From positions 124,001 to 188,000 of the forward strand of contig NZ_CP042856.1 in assembly GCF_008001035.1 (NCBI RefSeq): DNA of 64,000 nt, read 5' to 3'. The stretch is from Salinibacterium sp. dk2585 (GTDB lineage Bacteria; Actinomycetota; Actinomycetes; Actinomycetales; Microbacteriaceae). The first letter of the stretch is position 1; every line of letters begins with the position of its first letter. The position numbers and the translations under genes were made by a program. The notes below the pieces were generated by a model. It ran no database searches and was not told the origin of the DNA. It saw only the letters and a list, made by a program, of their open reading frames with translations. Of this stretch, positions 25,849 to 34,019 are shown in pieces.

Positions 25849-26858
25849 GCATCGACACTGCGGAGGCCTGCGCCCCGACCGTCACCCACGCCATTGGCGC
25901 GTCAGTGGCGGCCGCCCTGGCTTCGACACTCAAAGCACTCTCCGACCCCATTCGCTTGCGGATGCTTTCGGCGATCGCGACGGATGCCCGCGGGGAGTCA
26001 TGCGTCTGCGATCTGGCAGAACTCGCCGACGTGTCCCAACCGACGATCTCCCACCACCTCAAGGTGTTGAAGGACGTCGGTGTGCTGTCCTCCGAGCGGC
26101 GCGGAACCTGGGTCTGGTACCGCATCACCCCGGAGCTGCGCCCGGCAGTCACGTCTCTGCTGGAATCCTTTGCTCCCGCCGCAGTGAACCCGGGGCGCCG
26201 AGCGGAGTACAGCGGACTCGACGATGTTGACGAAGCGCTCACTCACCTCGCCGCGGCCCTTATTGACCGCTTCCCCACCCTTAGTCCTGAGCTCGTCACC
26301 GCCGTCGTGCGGGAGTCCTACGCTGCCCTGGCACGCTCCGCGCGGATTGCCACCCACCTGGTCTCCCTCACGAAACGCTTCGCCACCCAACGACTGACCG
26401 ACATCACGCGCGATCGCGACAACGGCGTTCCGCAGGTACTCTTCGTCTGCGTCGCCAACGCCGGACGTTCCCAGCTCGCAGCGGCCCTCCTCAACCAGCT
26501 CTCCGATGGCAAGGTCATCGCCAGGTCCGCCGGATCCGCGCCAGCATCCGAAATACACCCCAGCGTGCAGCCCCTGCTGGCAGAGATTACAACTATCAGC
26601 GATGACGATGAGCCGCGGTTCCCCAAGCCGCTGACCGATGACGCGGTCCGTGCGGCCGATGTAGTCATCACGATGGGGTGCGGCGACGTCTGTCCCATCA
26701 TCCCGGGCGTCCGCTACGAGGACTGGGCTGTGGGTGACCCAGCGCTGGCTTCGCCCGACGGTGTCGCGGCCATCCGCGACGAGATCTCCGGCCGCGTCCA
26801 AAACCTTCTCGACACCCTGCTCACTACCTCACCCTCTGAATCAGGAGTACCTACATGA
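25845..26858 (+). CDS. ArsR-ArsC fusion: arsenic repressor joined to an arsenate reductase
   Basis: This 337-residue protein has three parts. Residues 1 to about 105 are an ArsR winged helix with the arsenic-sensing CVCDL (Cys53, Cys55) and the SQPTISHHLKVLKDVGV recognition region. Residues of about 125-185 form a three-helix segment like the dimerisation domain found ahead of some actinobacterial arsenate reductases. Residues of about 195-325 are a phosphatase-fold ArsC with the active loop CVANAGR (Cys202-x5-Arg208) and MGCGDVCP. It is translationally coupled to acr3 upstream and arsC downstream. It may repress the cluster and reduce arsenate; no frameshift is seen, so it looks like a true fusion. 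Confidence 0.9.
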   Translation: MSIDTAEACAPTVTHAIGASVAAALASTLKALSDPIRLRMLSAIATDARGESCVCDLAELADVSQPTISHHLKVLKDVGVLSSERRGTWVWYRITPELRPAVTSLLESFAPAAVNPGRRAEYSGLDDVDEALTHLAAALIDRFPTLSPELVTAVVRESYAALARSARIATHLVSLTKRFATQRLTDITRDRDNGVPQVLFVCVANAGRSQLAAALLNQLSDGKVIARSAGSAPASEIHPSVQPLLAEITTISDDDEPRFPKPLTDDAVRAADVVITMGCGDVCPIIPGVRYEDWAVGDPALASPDGVAAIRDEISGRVQNLLDTLLTTSPSESGVPT

Positions 26859-27256
26859 TCTCTGCCAAGCCCTCCGTCCTCTTTGTCTGCGTGCACAACG
26901 CGGGCCGCTCGCAGATGGCTGCTGGCTTTCTCCGCCACCTCGGCGGCGATCGTATCGAGGTGCGGTCCGCGGGCTCCATGCCCGCCGACCAGATCAACCC
27001 GACCGCGGTCGAGGCGATGGCAGAGCTCGGCATCGACATCGCCGGCGAGCAGCCCAAGGTGCTAACGACCGATGCGGTGCAGGAGTCGGATGTCGTCATC
27101 ACGATGGGCTGCGGCGACGTCTGCCCGATCTTCCCCGGCAAGCGCTACGAGGACTGGGAGCTCGATGACCCCGCCGGCCAAGGCATCGAGTCGGTGCGCC
27201 CGATCCGCGATGACATCCGCAATCGAATCGAGCAGCTCGTGAGCGAACTGGTCTAA
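26855..27256 (+). CDS. arsC: Arsenate reductase, low-molecular-weight phosphatase type, copy 2
   Basis: This 133-residue ArsC has the active loop CVHNAGR (Cys12-x5-Arg18), the MGCGDVCP cysteine pair and the C-terminal YEDWELDDP. It is nearly identical to copy 1, with most changes near the two ends. Its ATG overlaps the stop of the ArsR-ArsC fusion. It makes the second stand-alone arsenate reductase in the window and the third ArsC domain in total. Mycothiol-coupled reduction is inferred from family. Confidence 0.93.
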   Translation: MISAKPSVLFVCVHNAGRSQMAAGFLRHLGGDRIEVRSAGSMPADQINPTAVEAMAELGIDIAGEQPKVLTTDAVQESDVVITMGCGDVCPIFPGKRYEDWELDDPAGQGIESVRPIRDDIRNRIEQLVSELV

Positions 27257-27375
27257 CTCACGCCCGATCACCAAGCAAACCGGGGCGCACCGAGCAAAAG
27301 TAACCGTCGCAATTGCGGACGCCGAATCTCGTCTCAGGATTGCTGATCATCCAACAATGACTGATTACCGACAAA

Positions 27376-27449
27376 TGGAGCGGATGACGGGAATCGAACC
27401 CGCGCTATCAGCTTGGGAAGCTGAAGTTCTACCATTGAACTACATCCGC
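27376..27449 (-). tRNA. tRNA-Gly (anticodon CCC)
   Basis: Read on the minus strand, the sequence folds as a complete tRNA. The acceptor stem is GCGGATG/CATCCGC and the D-loop contains TTCAATGGT. The anticodon loop is TTCCCAA (anticodon CCC), the T-loop is GGTTCGATTCC, the discriminator is U and the CCA end is encoded. The 3' end points left, toward arsenic cluster 2. This is the orientation in which islands usually integrate, but no duplicated 3' end or integrase was seen. Confidence 0.95.
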
Positions 27450-27496
27450 ATATCCGGCGAACCGGACGCTCCCATACTAGCGAGTACCCTCGGATC

Positions 27497-28024
27497 GTGA
27501 ACGACCTGCTCTTCAGATCCGCGACCGACGCCGACATTCCCGCGATCGTGGAGCTCGTGACATCCGCCTATCGCGGTGACGCGAGTCGCGAGGGCTGGAC
27601 CACCGAGGCCGACCTGCTCGAGGGGCAGCGCATCGACCCCGAGGTGCTCGCGGAGGACATCGCGCGGCCCAACAGTGTCGTGCTCTTGGCGGAGCGGGAC
27701 GGCGCCCTCGTCGGCTGTGCCCACATCACGCGTGCGGGCGAGCGGGCGGCCTACTTCGGCATGTTTGCCGTGCGACCAGACGGCCAGGGCGGGGGTCTCG
27801 GCAAGCGGATCCTCGCCGAGGCGGAGCGTCGAGCGACGGAACTGTGGGGCGCCGCGGCGATGGAGATGACCGTCATCGAGCAGCGCCCCGACCTCATCGC
27901 CTTCTACGAGCGACGCGGCTACGGCCGCACGGGCGAGTTTCGCGAGTTCCCTTACGGTGACGAACGCTTCGGCATCCCGCTTCGCGACGACCTGCGGATG
28001 CTCGTGCTCGCCAAACCCCTCTGA
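27497..28024 (+). CDS. GNAT-family N-acetyltransferase
   Basis: This 175-residue protein has the GNAT fold pattern: an N-terminal beta-alpha (MNDLLFRSATDADIPAIVEL), the acetyl-CoA loop RPDGQGGGLGKRIL around residues 94-107, and the C-terminal FYERRGYGRTG strand and loop. It transfers an acetyl group to an unknown amine. The GTG start follows directly after the tRNA region. No operon partner is evident. Confidence 0.88.
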   Translation: MNDLLFRSATDADIPAIVELVTSAYRGDASREGWTTEADLLEGQRIDPEVLAEDIARPNSVVLLAERDGALVGCAHITRAGERAAYFGMFAVRPDGQGGGLGKRILAEAERRATELWGAAAMEMTVIEQRPDLIAFYERRGYGRTGEFREFPYGDERFGIPLRDDLRMLVLAKPL

Positions 28025-28055
28025 GCAACGCCTTTTCGCGGTCGGGTCGGGGCGA

Positions 28056-28116
28056 CCGCTACAGTTTCCGCCTCCTGCGCCAGAAGTCTCTGGCGCGCGT
28101 AGCCAAAACCTGCAGC
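28056..28116. repeat. CGCTACAG-type hairpin, copy 1
   Basis: An inner stem GCGCCAGA (28077-28084) pairs with TCTGGCGC (28089-28096) around a four-base loop. An outer GCTACAG (28058-28064) faces CTGCAGC (28110-28116) with one mismatch. The same layout and flanking words (CTACAG, TCCG, CTCC, AAAA, CTGCAG) recur after the carotenoid operon near 38.1 kb. It lies 3' of the acetyltransferase gene and probably doubles as a terminator. Confidence 0.55.
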
Positions 28117-28280
28117 CCGCGCAGCCGGTGAGGCCCGCGCCGCCCACGCACCCACGCGGCCCGCTCACTTTTCGGCGGGATGCTCGAGCCGCAGTATGAG
28201 CGGAGTGCCGAAATCTGAGCGCGGCGGCGAGGGCGTCCCGCGACCGCGGGCCCGGGCATCCGTCCAGTAGTCTCGGTTCC

Positions 28281-28886
28281 ATGCTGCTCTCCGACCGCGA
28301 CATCAACGCTGAACTCGCCTCGGGCCGCATCGGCCTCAGGCCCACCGAACCCGAGATGGTGCAGCCCTCGAGTGTCGACGTGCGGCTCGACCGCTTCTTC
28401 CGCCTCTTCGACAACCACAAGTACCCCTACATCGACCCCGCCGAGGACCAGCCCGAGCTGACCCGCCTGCTCGAGGTCGACCCCGAGAAGCCCTTCATCC
28501 TGCACCCGGGCGAGTTCGTGCTCGGTTCCACGTATGAGCAGGTGACGCTCCCCGACGACATCGCGGCCCGGCTCGAGGGCAAGAGCTCGCTCGGCCGACT
28601 CGGCCTCCTCACGCACTCCACCGCCGGCTTCGTCGACCCCGGCTTCTCGGGTCACGTCACCCTCGAGCTGAGCAACGTCGCGACCCTGCCGATCAAGCTC
28701 TGGCCGGGCATGAAGATCGGGCAGCTCTGCTTCTTCAAACTCACGTCGCCCGCCGAGCGCCCCTACGGCTCGGGCGCCACGTTCTCCCGCTACCTGGGCC
28801 AGCGTGGCCCGACGGCGAGCCGCTCGCACCTGAACTTCCACCGAACGGATGTCTCGGCATCCGACCTCGGACGCGTCGGCGGCTGA
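28281..28886 (+). CDS. dcd: dCTP deaminase, bifunctional dUTP-forming/dUTPase type
   Basis: This 201-residue nucleotide enzyme of the dCTP deaminase/dUTPase fold begins [19 protein letters not shown]. It carries [33 protein letters not shown] (nucleotide loop with the catalytic region), [17 protein letters not shown] and the C-terminal [12 protein letters not shown]. The fingerprint matches actinobacterial enzymes such as the Mycobacterium one, which both deaminate dCTP and hydrolyse the dUTP to dUMP. It supplies dUMP for thymidylate synthesis. The gene is monocistronic in appearance. Confidence 0.96.
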   Translation: MLLSDRDINAELASGRIGLRPTEPEMVQPSSVDVRLDRFFRLFDNHKYPYIDPAEDQPELTRLLEVDPEKPFILHPGEFVLGSTYEQVTLPDDIAARLEGKSSLGRLGLLTHSTAGFVDPGFSGHVTLELSNVATLPIKLWPGMKIGQLCFFKLTSPAERPYGSGATFSRYLGQRGPTASRSHLNFHRTDVSASDLGRVGG

Positions 28887-28893
28887 CCTCCCG

Positions 28894-29541
28894 CTAGGCC
28901 CGCGCGGCCCACAGCGCGAGCCGCGTCATGAGCTCGCGCCGCCCCGCCGACTCATAGGACTTCTCGTCGTGCCCGAGCGTGTCGACCGCGGCACGTGACG
29001 CGCCCACCTCGCGCACCCACGCGGTCGGCGCCGTCTCGCCCTCGTGGTGGTGCTCGGCAACCGTGTGTCGAGGCCCGAGTTCTTCGAGCGCCAGGTAGCG
29101 CTCGTCGAACACGTCGAAGTCGTTGATCGGGGTGCCGTCGGGCAGGGCCAGCCCCGTCACGTGGGCGGTGTCGATCGGCGGATGCCACGAGACATCCTGC
29201 ACCCACCTTCCGCCGACCGTGCTCGCCCACTCGGGGTAGTCGGGCAGCGACGAGAGCGCGCAGTGCACCGCGAGGATGCCGATGCCCCGCTCAAGCGCTG
29301 AGGCGAAGCCGTCGATGGACTGCTGCGGCGTCGTCCCCGGTCCGGACTTGGATGGCCCACCCGCGTTGAGTACGAGCAGGTCGACGCCGTCGAGCCGGGC
29401 CATCGCGGCATCCACGTCGTCGTCGGTCTCGACGCTGAACCCGGCGGCCGTCAGTACCTCGGCGATCAGGGGCGAGGTGCGGGGGAACGGATGCCACGGG
29501 TCGGCGTAGCGACCGGAACCGGATGCGATGAGCGCCTTCAT
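28894..29541 (-). CDS. ThuA-like domain protein
   Basis: This 215-residue protein has the glutamine-amidotransferase-like ThuA fold. It shows a PLIAEVLTAAGFSVETDDDV start, DLLVLNAGGPS, GIGILAVHCALSSLPDYPEW and the Trp/His-rich VSWHPP segment. ThuA proteins are linked to trehalose and other sugar metabolism, but the biochemical reaction is unclear for most members. It is convergent with dcd, with only seven bases between the stops. No sugar-transport genes adjoin it, so the role here is open. Confidence 0.78.
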   Translation of the reverse strand: MKALIASGSGRYADPWHPFPRTSPLIAEVLTAAGFSVETDDDVDAAMARLDGVDLLVLNAGGPSKSGPGTTPQQSIDGFASALERGIGILAVHCALSSLPDYPEWASTVGGRWVQDVSWHPPIDTAHVTGLALPDGTPINDFDVFDERYLALEELGPRHTVAEHHHEGETAPTAWVREVGASRAAVDTLGHDEKSYESAGRRELMTRLALWAARA

Positions 29542-29637
29542 GTCACCATCCTGCGCGGGCTGAGCAGCGAGTGCCAGCCCGAAGTTGCCGAGCGCCAGCC
29601 GTTCCCTCCGCGGGCCTACCCAACCCGCGCTGCTGCG

Positions 29638-31761
29638 CTAGCTGCGCGCCTCGACGCGCTCCTCGGCCTCGGCGATCGCTTCGGCCGGGTCCTCGACGGG
29701 TGCCGACTCGGCCGCGCTGTGCTGGCGCATCCGCCCGTGGCGCGGCCACCAGAACCAGTCACCCAGCATGAAGGCGAAGGCGGGCACGATGACGGTGCGC
29801 ACGAGGAGGGTGTCGATGAGCACGCCGACGCAGACGATGATGCCGATCTGGGTGAGCGTGATGAGCGGCAGCACGCCGAGCACGGCGAAGACGGCGGCGA
29901 GCAGGATGCCCGCGCTCGTGATCACCCCGCCCGTCGCGGAGAGCGCCCGAACCATGCCGCGGCGAGTGCCGAGCTTCTCGGCCTCCTCCTTGGCCCGTGT
30001 GACGAGGAAGATGTTGTAGTCGACCCCGAGTGCGACGAGGAACAGGAAGCTGAAGAGCAGCACCGAGGTGTCGAGTGCGGGGAAGTCGAAGACTGACTGG
30101 AAGAGCAGCCACGATGCCCCGACGCTCGCGAAGAACGAGCCGACGACCGTCAAAAGCAGGATGATCGGGGCGAGCAGCGAGCGCAGCAGCAGCACGAGCA
30201 CGACGAACACCACGACGAGGATGAGCGGGATGACGAGCATCTCGTCACGCTCCTGTGCCGCCGCCTGGTCGAGGCTCTCGGCATCGATTCCGCCGACGAG
30301 CGCATCCGCGCCCTCCACGGAGTCGAGCTCGGCGCGGAGCTCCTCGACGAGCGCAAAGGCCTCCTCGGTCTCGGCGGCGACATTGAACTGCACGTTGATT
30401 TCGGCGATCTCGTCGTTGGAGTCGACGATGCGGGCGCTGTCGACGCCGTCGATCTCGAGTGCTGCCTCGACGACCTGCTCCGCGGCATCCGCGTTGGCGA
30501 TCACGATCGCGGGGGAACCGCTGCCCGCCGAGAAGGCGTCGGCGATGATCTCCTGGCCGACGACGGCCTCAGGGGTCGACGTGAAGCGCTCGGTCTGGGC
30601 GAGCCCGACCTTGACGCCGGGCACGGCCGTCGCGAGGCCGGCGAGGATCGCGATTCCGACGATGGCAACGATCGCGGGGCGCTTGGAGACGAGCGTGCCG
30701 AGGCGGAACCAGAATCCGCGCGCGAGACGGTCTTCGGAGGTGACCTTGGGCACGTAGGGCCAGAAGAGCTTGCGGTTGAAGAGCACGAGCGCGGCCGGAA
30801 GCACGAAGAGTGCGAACGCCATGGCGACGAGGATGCCGGCCGCGCAGGCGATGCCGAGGGCGCGGTTGCCGGTCAGTTCGGCGAAGAGCAGCGTCGCAAG
30901 GCTGAGGGCAACCGTTCCGCCCGAGGCGATGATGGCGGGTCCTGCGCCCTTGAGTGCGACGTTCATGGCTTCGCGCCGGTCTTCGTGGCTGCGCAGCTCG
31001 TCTCGATAGCGGGCGATGAGCAGGAGGGCGTAGTTGGTGCCTGCACCGAAGACGAGCACTGACAGGATGCCCGTGATCGAGGCATCCAGTTCGACCTCGA
31101 AGGCGGAGGCCACCATGTTGGCGATGACGGCCGCGACCGTGTCGGCGAGTCCGACGACCGCGAGGGGCACGAGCCAGAGCCAGGGGCTGCGGTAGGTGAC
31201 GATCAGCAGGATGGCGACGACGATGACGGTCGTGCCGAGGAGCGTGAAGTTTGCGCCGGCGAAGACGCCCGCGAGGTCGACTGCGAAGCCTTCGCCGCCC
31301 GTCATGTAGGCGACGAGGCCGTCAGGCAGGCCGTCGTTGGCTGTCGAGCGGATGTCTGCGGCCCGGTCGGCACGCTCCTCGACGTTGTCGATCACGTCGA
31401 GGGGAATGGGGAGGAGTGCCGCGGTGCCGTCTTCGGAGGCGGTTGCGGGCGGGAGGAACTCGCTTGAGGAGAACTCGATGAGTTCCTGCGAGCGCTCCAT
31501 GATGGCGGCCATGTCGTCGTCGGTGAGCTCGTCGCCGTCGCGCGTGAACACGATGAGTGCGGAGCTCTCGTCGGCGCCGGGCAGGTCTTCCTGCAGCGCG
31601 GCCACCTTGGCCGATTCGGCGCTCTCGGGCAGGCCGTTCGCCGGCGCCCCGCCCTCGCTCTTGGCGCCGAACGCGAGCAGCGCGGCGCTCGCGAGTGCGG
31701 CGACGACGAGCACGATCCATGACGTGCGCGCCGACGTGATGAAGTGCCTGAGTGCCTTCAT
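29638..31761 (-). CDS. MMPL/RND-family exporter
   Basis: This 707-residue membrane protein has the MMPL layout. One N-terminal helix and an extracytoplasmic loop come first, then a five-helix block with GTNYALLLIARYRDEL. A second loop (about residues 370-520) and a second block with ALGVDYNIFLVTRAKEEA follow. MMPL transporters move lipids or other hydrophobic molecules using the proton gradient. It is divergent from a MarR gene and next to idi and the carotenoid operon. In Corynebacterium an MmpL-type gene lies within the same carotenoid operon, so a link to carotenoid or isoprenoid export is likely but inferred. Confidence 0.9.
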   Translation of the reverse strand: MKALRHFITSARTSWIVLVVAALASAALLAFGAKSEGGAPANGLPESAESAKVAALQEDLPGADESSALIVFTRDGDELTDDDMAAIMERSQELIEFSSSEFLPPATASEDGTAALLPIPLDVIDNVEERADRAADIRSTANDGLPDGLVAYMTGGEGFAVDLAGVFAGANFTLLGTTVIVVAILLIVTYRSPWLWLVPLAVVGLADTVAAVIANMVASAFEVELDASITGILSVLVFGAGTNYALLLIARYRDELRSHEDRREAMNVALKGAGPAIIASGGTVALSLATLLFAELTGNRALGIACAAGILVAMAFALFVLPAALVLFNRKLFWPYVPKVTSEDRLARGFWFRLGTLVSKRPAIVAIVGIAILAGLATAVPGVKVGLAQTERFTSTPEAVVGQEIIADAFSAGSGSPAIVIANADAAEQVVEAALEIDGVDSARIVDSNDEIAEINVQFNVAAETEEAFALVEELRAELDSVEGADALVGGIDAESLDQAAAQERDEMLVIPLILVVVFVVLVLLLRSLLAPIILLLTVVGSFFASVGASWLLFQSVFDFPALDTSVLLFSFLFLVALGVDYNIFLVTRAKEEAEKLGTRRGMVRALSATGGVITSAGILLAAVFAVLGVLPLITLTQIGIIVCVGVLIDTLLVRTVIVPAFAFMLGDWFWWPRHGRMRQHSAAESAPVEDPAEAIAEAEERVEARS

Positions 31762-31840
31762 GGCCTCTTCCCTTGTTCTCTGTGGTCGCGTGATCGGCCT
31801 GCGTCATCGGATGCCGAGTGAAACTATATACCTAAACGCT

Positions 31841-31867
31841 TAGATTGCTAGATTATCTAGCAATCTA
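31841..31867. promoter_or_regulatory. MarR operator between the MMPL and MarR genes
   Basis: TAGATTGCTAGA (31841-31852) and TCTAGCAATCTA (31856-31867) form a perfect 12-base inverted repeat with a three-base spacer. It lies only 18 bases before the MarR start and within the AT-rich divergent promoter. The symmetry and spacing suit a MarR dimer, suggesting control of both genes. Confidence 0.75.
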
Positions 31868-31884
31868 GAAGATAAGATACCTGT

Positions 31885-32382
31885 ATGAACGCGAGACCCG
31901 ATTTTGGCTCGGTGCACGAAAGCACACACCTCCTGCGGGAGGTGATCCAGCTCAGTGACGTCTTCGAGAGCTCGCTCGCGCGTGAACTCACGGTCAACAA
32001 GACCGACCTCGAAGCGATGGAACACCTCATCCAGCACGGGCCGACCAGTCCGACAGAGCTCGCGCGCGTGCTCGGCATCAGCACCGCGGCAGCCACAGTC
32101 GTCGTCGATCGCCTGAGCCGCGTCGGCCACGTCACGCGACAGCCGCACCCCACCGACCGGCGTGCCGTGAGCGTTGTGCCAGCCGATGCCTCAATCGCAC
32201 GCGCCTTCCAGCACCTCATGCCGATGATCATGGGAATCGACGGGGTCATCCGCGACTACACGCCAGAGCAGCAAGACGTCATCACGGACTATCTCAGGAA
32301 GGTCGTGCACGTTTACCGTGGAAGCATTCCGTCGAGCACCGGCTCGAACGGCGTTCCAGGCGAGAGGAGCCCGGATGCGTGA
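31885..32382 (+). CDS. MarR-family regulator, probably CrtR-like
   Basis: This 165-residue winged-helix protein has the MarR order: an N-terminal dimer helix, LEAMEHLIQHGPTSPTELAR, the recognition helix in GISTAAATVVVDRLSRVGHV, a wing with HPTDRRAVSVV and a C-terminal helix. It is divergent from the MMPL exporter across a perfect palindrome and lies next to idi and the carotenoid operon. In Corynebacterium glutamicum a MarR protein, CrtR, represses the crt operon and responds to geranylgeranyl diphosphate. The gene context suggests the same job here. A convergent idi gene follows. Confidence 0.85.
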   Translation: MNARPDFGSVHESTHLLREVIQLSDVFESSLARELTVNKTDLEAMEHLIQHGPTSPTELARVLGISTAAATVVVDRLSRVGHVTRQPHPTDRRAVSVVPADASIARAFQHLMPMIMGIDGVIRDYTPEQQDVITDYLRKVVHVYRGSIPSSTGSNGVPGERSPDA

Positions 32383-32401
32383 CACCGTCGACAGGCACGC
32401 G

Positions 32402-32926
32402 TCAGGCGCCGGGCCACTGCTCCACCTGCATCACGAGCCACGGGCTGAACGCGAAGGGCGTCGCCCGCACCGAGGCGACGAGCGCCTCGGGGCTCACCCA
32501 CGCGTACTCGGCGATCTCGTCGCCGGCCGGGTCGAGCCCGCCCACGATCTTCGCGCGGTAGACGGGGCACACCTCGTTCTCCACAACTCCGGATGCATCG
32601 ACCGCCCGGTAGCGAAAGTCGGGCAGCACGGGCTCGACGTCGACCACGCTTGCTCCGAGTTCACGGCCCGCGCGCCGCAGGATGGCCTCCTCGAAGCCCT
32701 CCTCGGGCCCGGGATGTCCGCAGAAGCTGTTTGTCCACACGCCCGGCCACGTCGCCTTGCCGAGCGCCCGTCGCGTGACAAGCACCTCGCCGGCGTCGTT
32801 GTAGAGGTGGCAGGAGAACGCGAGGTGCAGCGGCGTCTCGCTCGTGTGCACGGTCGCCTTCTCCGCAGTGCCAACGCGCGTGCCGTCGTCAGTGAGCAGC
32901 ACGACCAGTTCGGGGGAGGCGTCCAT
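32402..32926 (-). CDS. idi: Isopentenyl-diphosphate delta-isomerase, type I
   Basis: This 174-residue Nudix-fold enzyme has the type I isomerase motifs. They are TNSFCGHP with catalytic Cys69, the Nudix-like GFEEAILRRAGRELG helix and NEVCPVY with the catalytic glutamate region, plus conserved Trp at AYAWVS. It interconverts isopentenyl and dimethylallyl diphosphate, supplying the starter for carotenoids. Its start codon overlaps the crtE start codon on the other strand by two bases (CATG), so each promoter must lie inside the neighbouring coding region. Confidence 0.95.
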   Translation of the reverse strand: MDASPELVVLLTDDGTRVGTAEKATVHTSETPLHLAFSCHLYNDAGEVLVTRRALGKATWPGVWTNSFCGHPGPEEGFEEAILRRAGRELGASVVDVEPVLPDFRYRAVDASGVVENEVCPVYRAKIVGGLDPAGDEIAEYAWVSPEALVASVRATPFAFSPWLVMQVEQWPGA

Positions 32927-34019
32927 GCTGCGTAGTCTGCCCCATCCCGATGAGCAGGCGCTCGGAGGTGCCGGCCGCTATCGCGCCGTGATCGACGCAC
33001 TCGAGGAGTTCTTCAACACCTCGGGTGGCCGCGCTGCCGCGTACGGCCCCCAGTACGTGGAGTTGTGGCGGGAACTCCGCCGCAACACGACGGGCGGCAA
33101 GCTGTTCCGGCCGCGAATGGTCATCGCCGCATTCGACGGCTTCGGTGGCCCGAACGATGACGCCGCCGGTGCAGTGCCGTGGGTCGGTGCCGCGTTTGAG
33201 CTCCTGCACACCGCCTTGATCGTGCACGACGACGTCATCGATCGCGACTTCGTGCGTCGTGGCAAGCCCAACATCTCGGGTACCTACCGTGACAGGGCCC
33301 GTGCCGCGGGTGTCTCACAGCAGGATGCCGAGCATCGTGGCCTGAGCGCTGCGGTCGTCGCAGGCGACCTCGCCCTCTTCTACGCCCACCGGCTCGTCGA
33401 TCGCAGCGGTGTCGACGAGGTGCGGCGCGGTCGACTCCTCGACCTCATGGACGAGGCGCTCTTCGCGAGCGCGGCGGGCGAGCTCCTCGACCTCGACTAC
33501 TCGGGTGCGATCATCATCCCGACGGTCGACAACATCCTCTCGATGGCACGGCTCAAGACCGCGGTCTACTCCTTCGAGGTGCCACTCAAGGCGGGCGCCG
33601 TGCTTGCGGGTGCCCCGGATTCCGTCATCCAGGCGATGGGCGACTTCGGTCGCGAGGTCGGCACGGCCTATCAGATCGTCGACGACCTCCTCGGGGTATT
33701 CGGCGACACCGAGGAGACCGGCAAGTCGAACACGAGCGACCTCCGCGAGGGAAAGCGAACGGTGCTCGTCGCCCACGCCGCGGCGACGGCGGCGTGGGCC
33801 GAAATGGCGCCACTGTTCGGTTCCGCCGCCCTGTCGGAGGCGGATGCGCAGGCACTGCGTGCCAAGCTTGAGCAGAGCGGTGCCCGCGCCTATGCGGAGG
33901 ACCTCCTCGTCCAGCACGTCGACCGTGCCAGGGCGGTGCTGGGCCGCCCCGAAGTGCCGGATTCCTTGCGTCGTGAGCTGGAGCCCGTCATCGCCATCGT
34001 CCTGAGGAGGGGCCGTTGA
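32925..34019 (+). CDS. crtE: Geranylgeranyl diphosphate synthase
   Basis: This 364-residue all-helical prenyl synthase has a first aspartate-rich motif DDVID at residues 102-106 in HDDVIDRDFVRRGKPN. The second is DDLLGVFGD at 253-261, followed by KSNTSDLREGKRT. It extends farnesyl or shorter diphosphates to the C20 precursor of phytoene. The ATG was chosen because a good GGGAGG site precedes it and alignment to the family begins soon after; longer in-frame starts lie inside idi. It is the first gene of the crtE-B-I-Ye-Yf-Eb operon, with a four-base overlap to crtB. Confidence 0.94.
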   Translation: MLRSLPHPDEQALGGAGRYRAVIDALEEFFNTSGGRAAAYGPQYVELWRELRRNTTGGKLFRPRMVIAAFDGFGGPNDDAAGAVPWVGAAFELLHTALIVHDDVIDRDFVRRGKPNISGTYRDRARAAGVSQQDAEHRGLSAAVVAGDLALFYAHRLVDRSGVDEVRRGRLLDLMDEALFASAAGELLDLDYSGAIIIPTVDNILSMARLKTAVYSFEVPLKAGAVLAGAPDSVIQAMGDFGREVGTAYQIVDDLLGVFGDTEETGKSNTSDLREGKRTVLVAHAAATAAWAEMAPLFGSAALSEADAQALRAKLEQSGARAYAEDLLVQHVDRARAVLGRPEVPDSLRRELEPVIAIVLRRGR

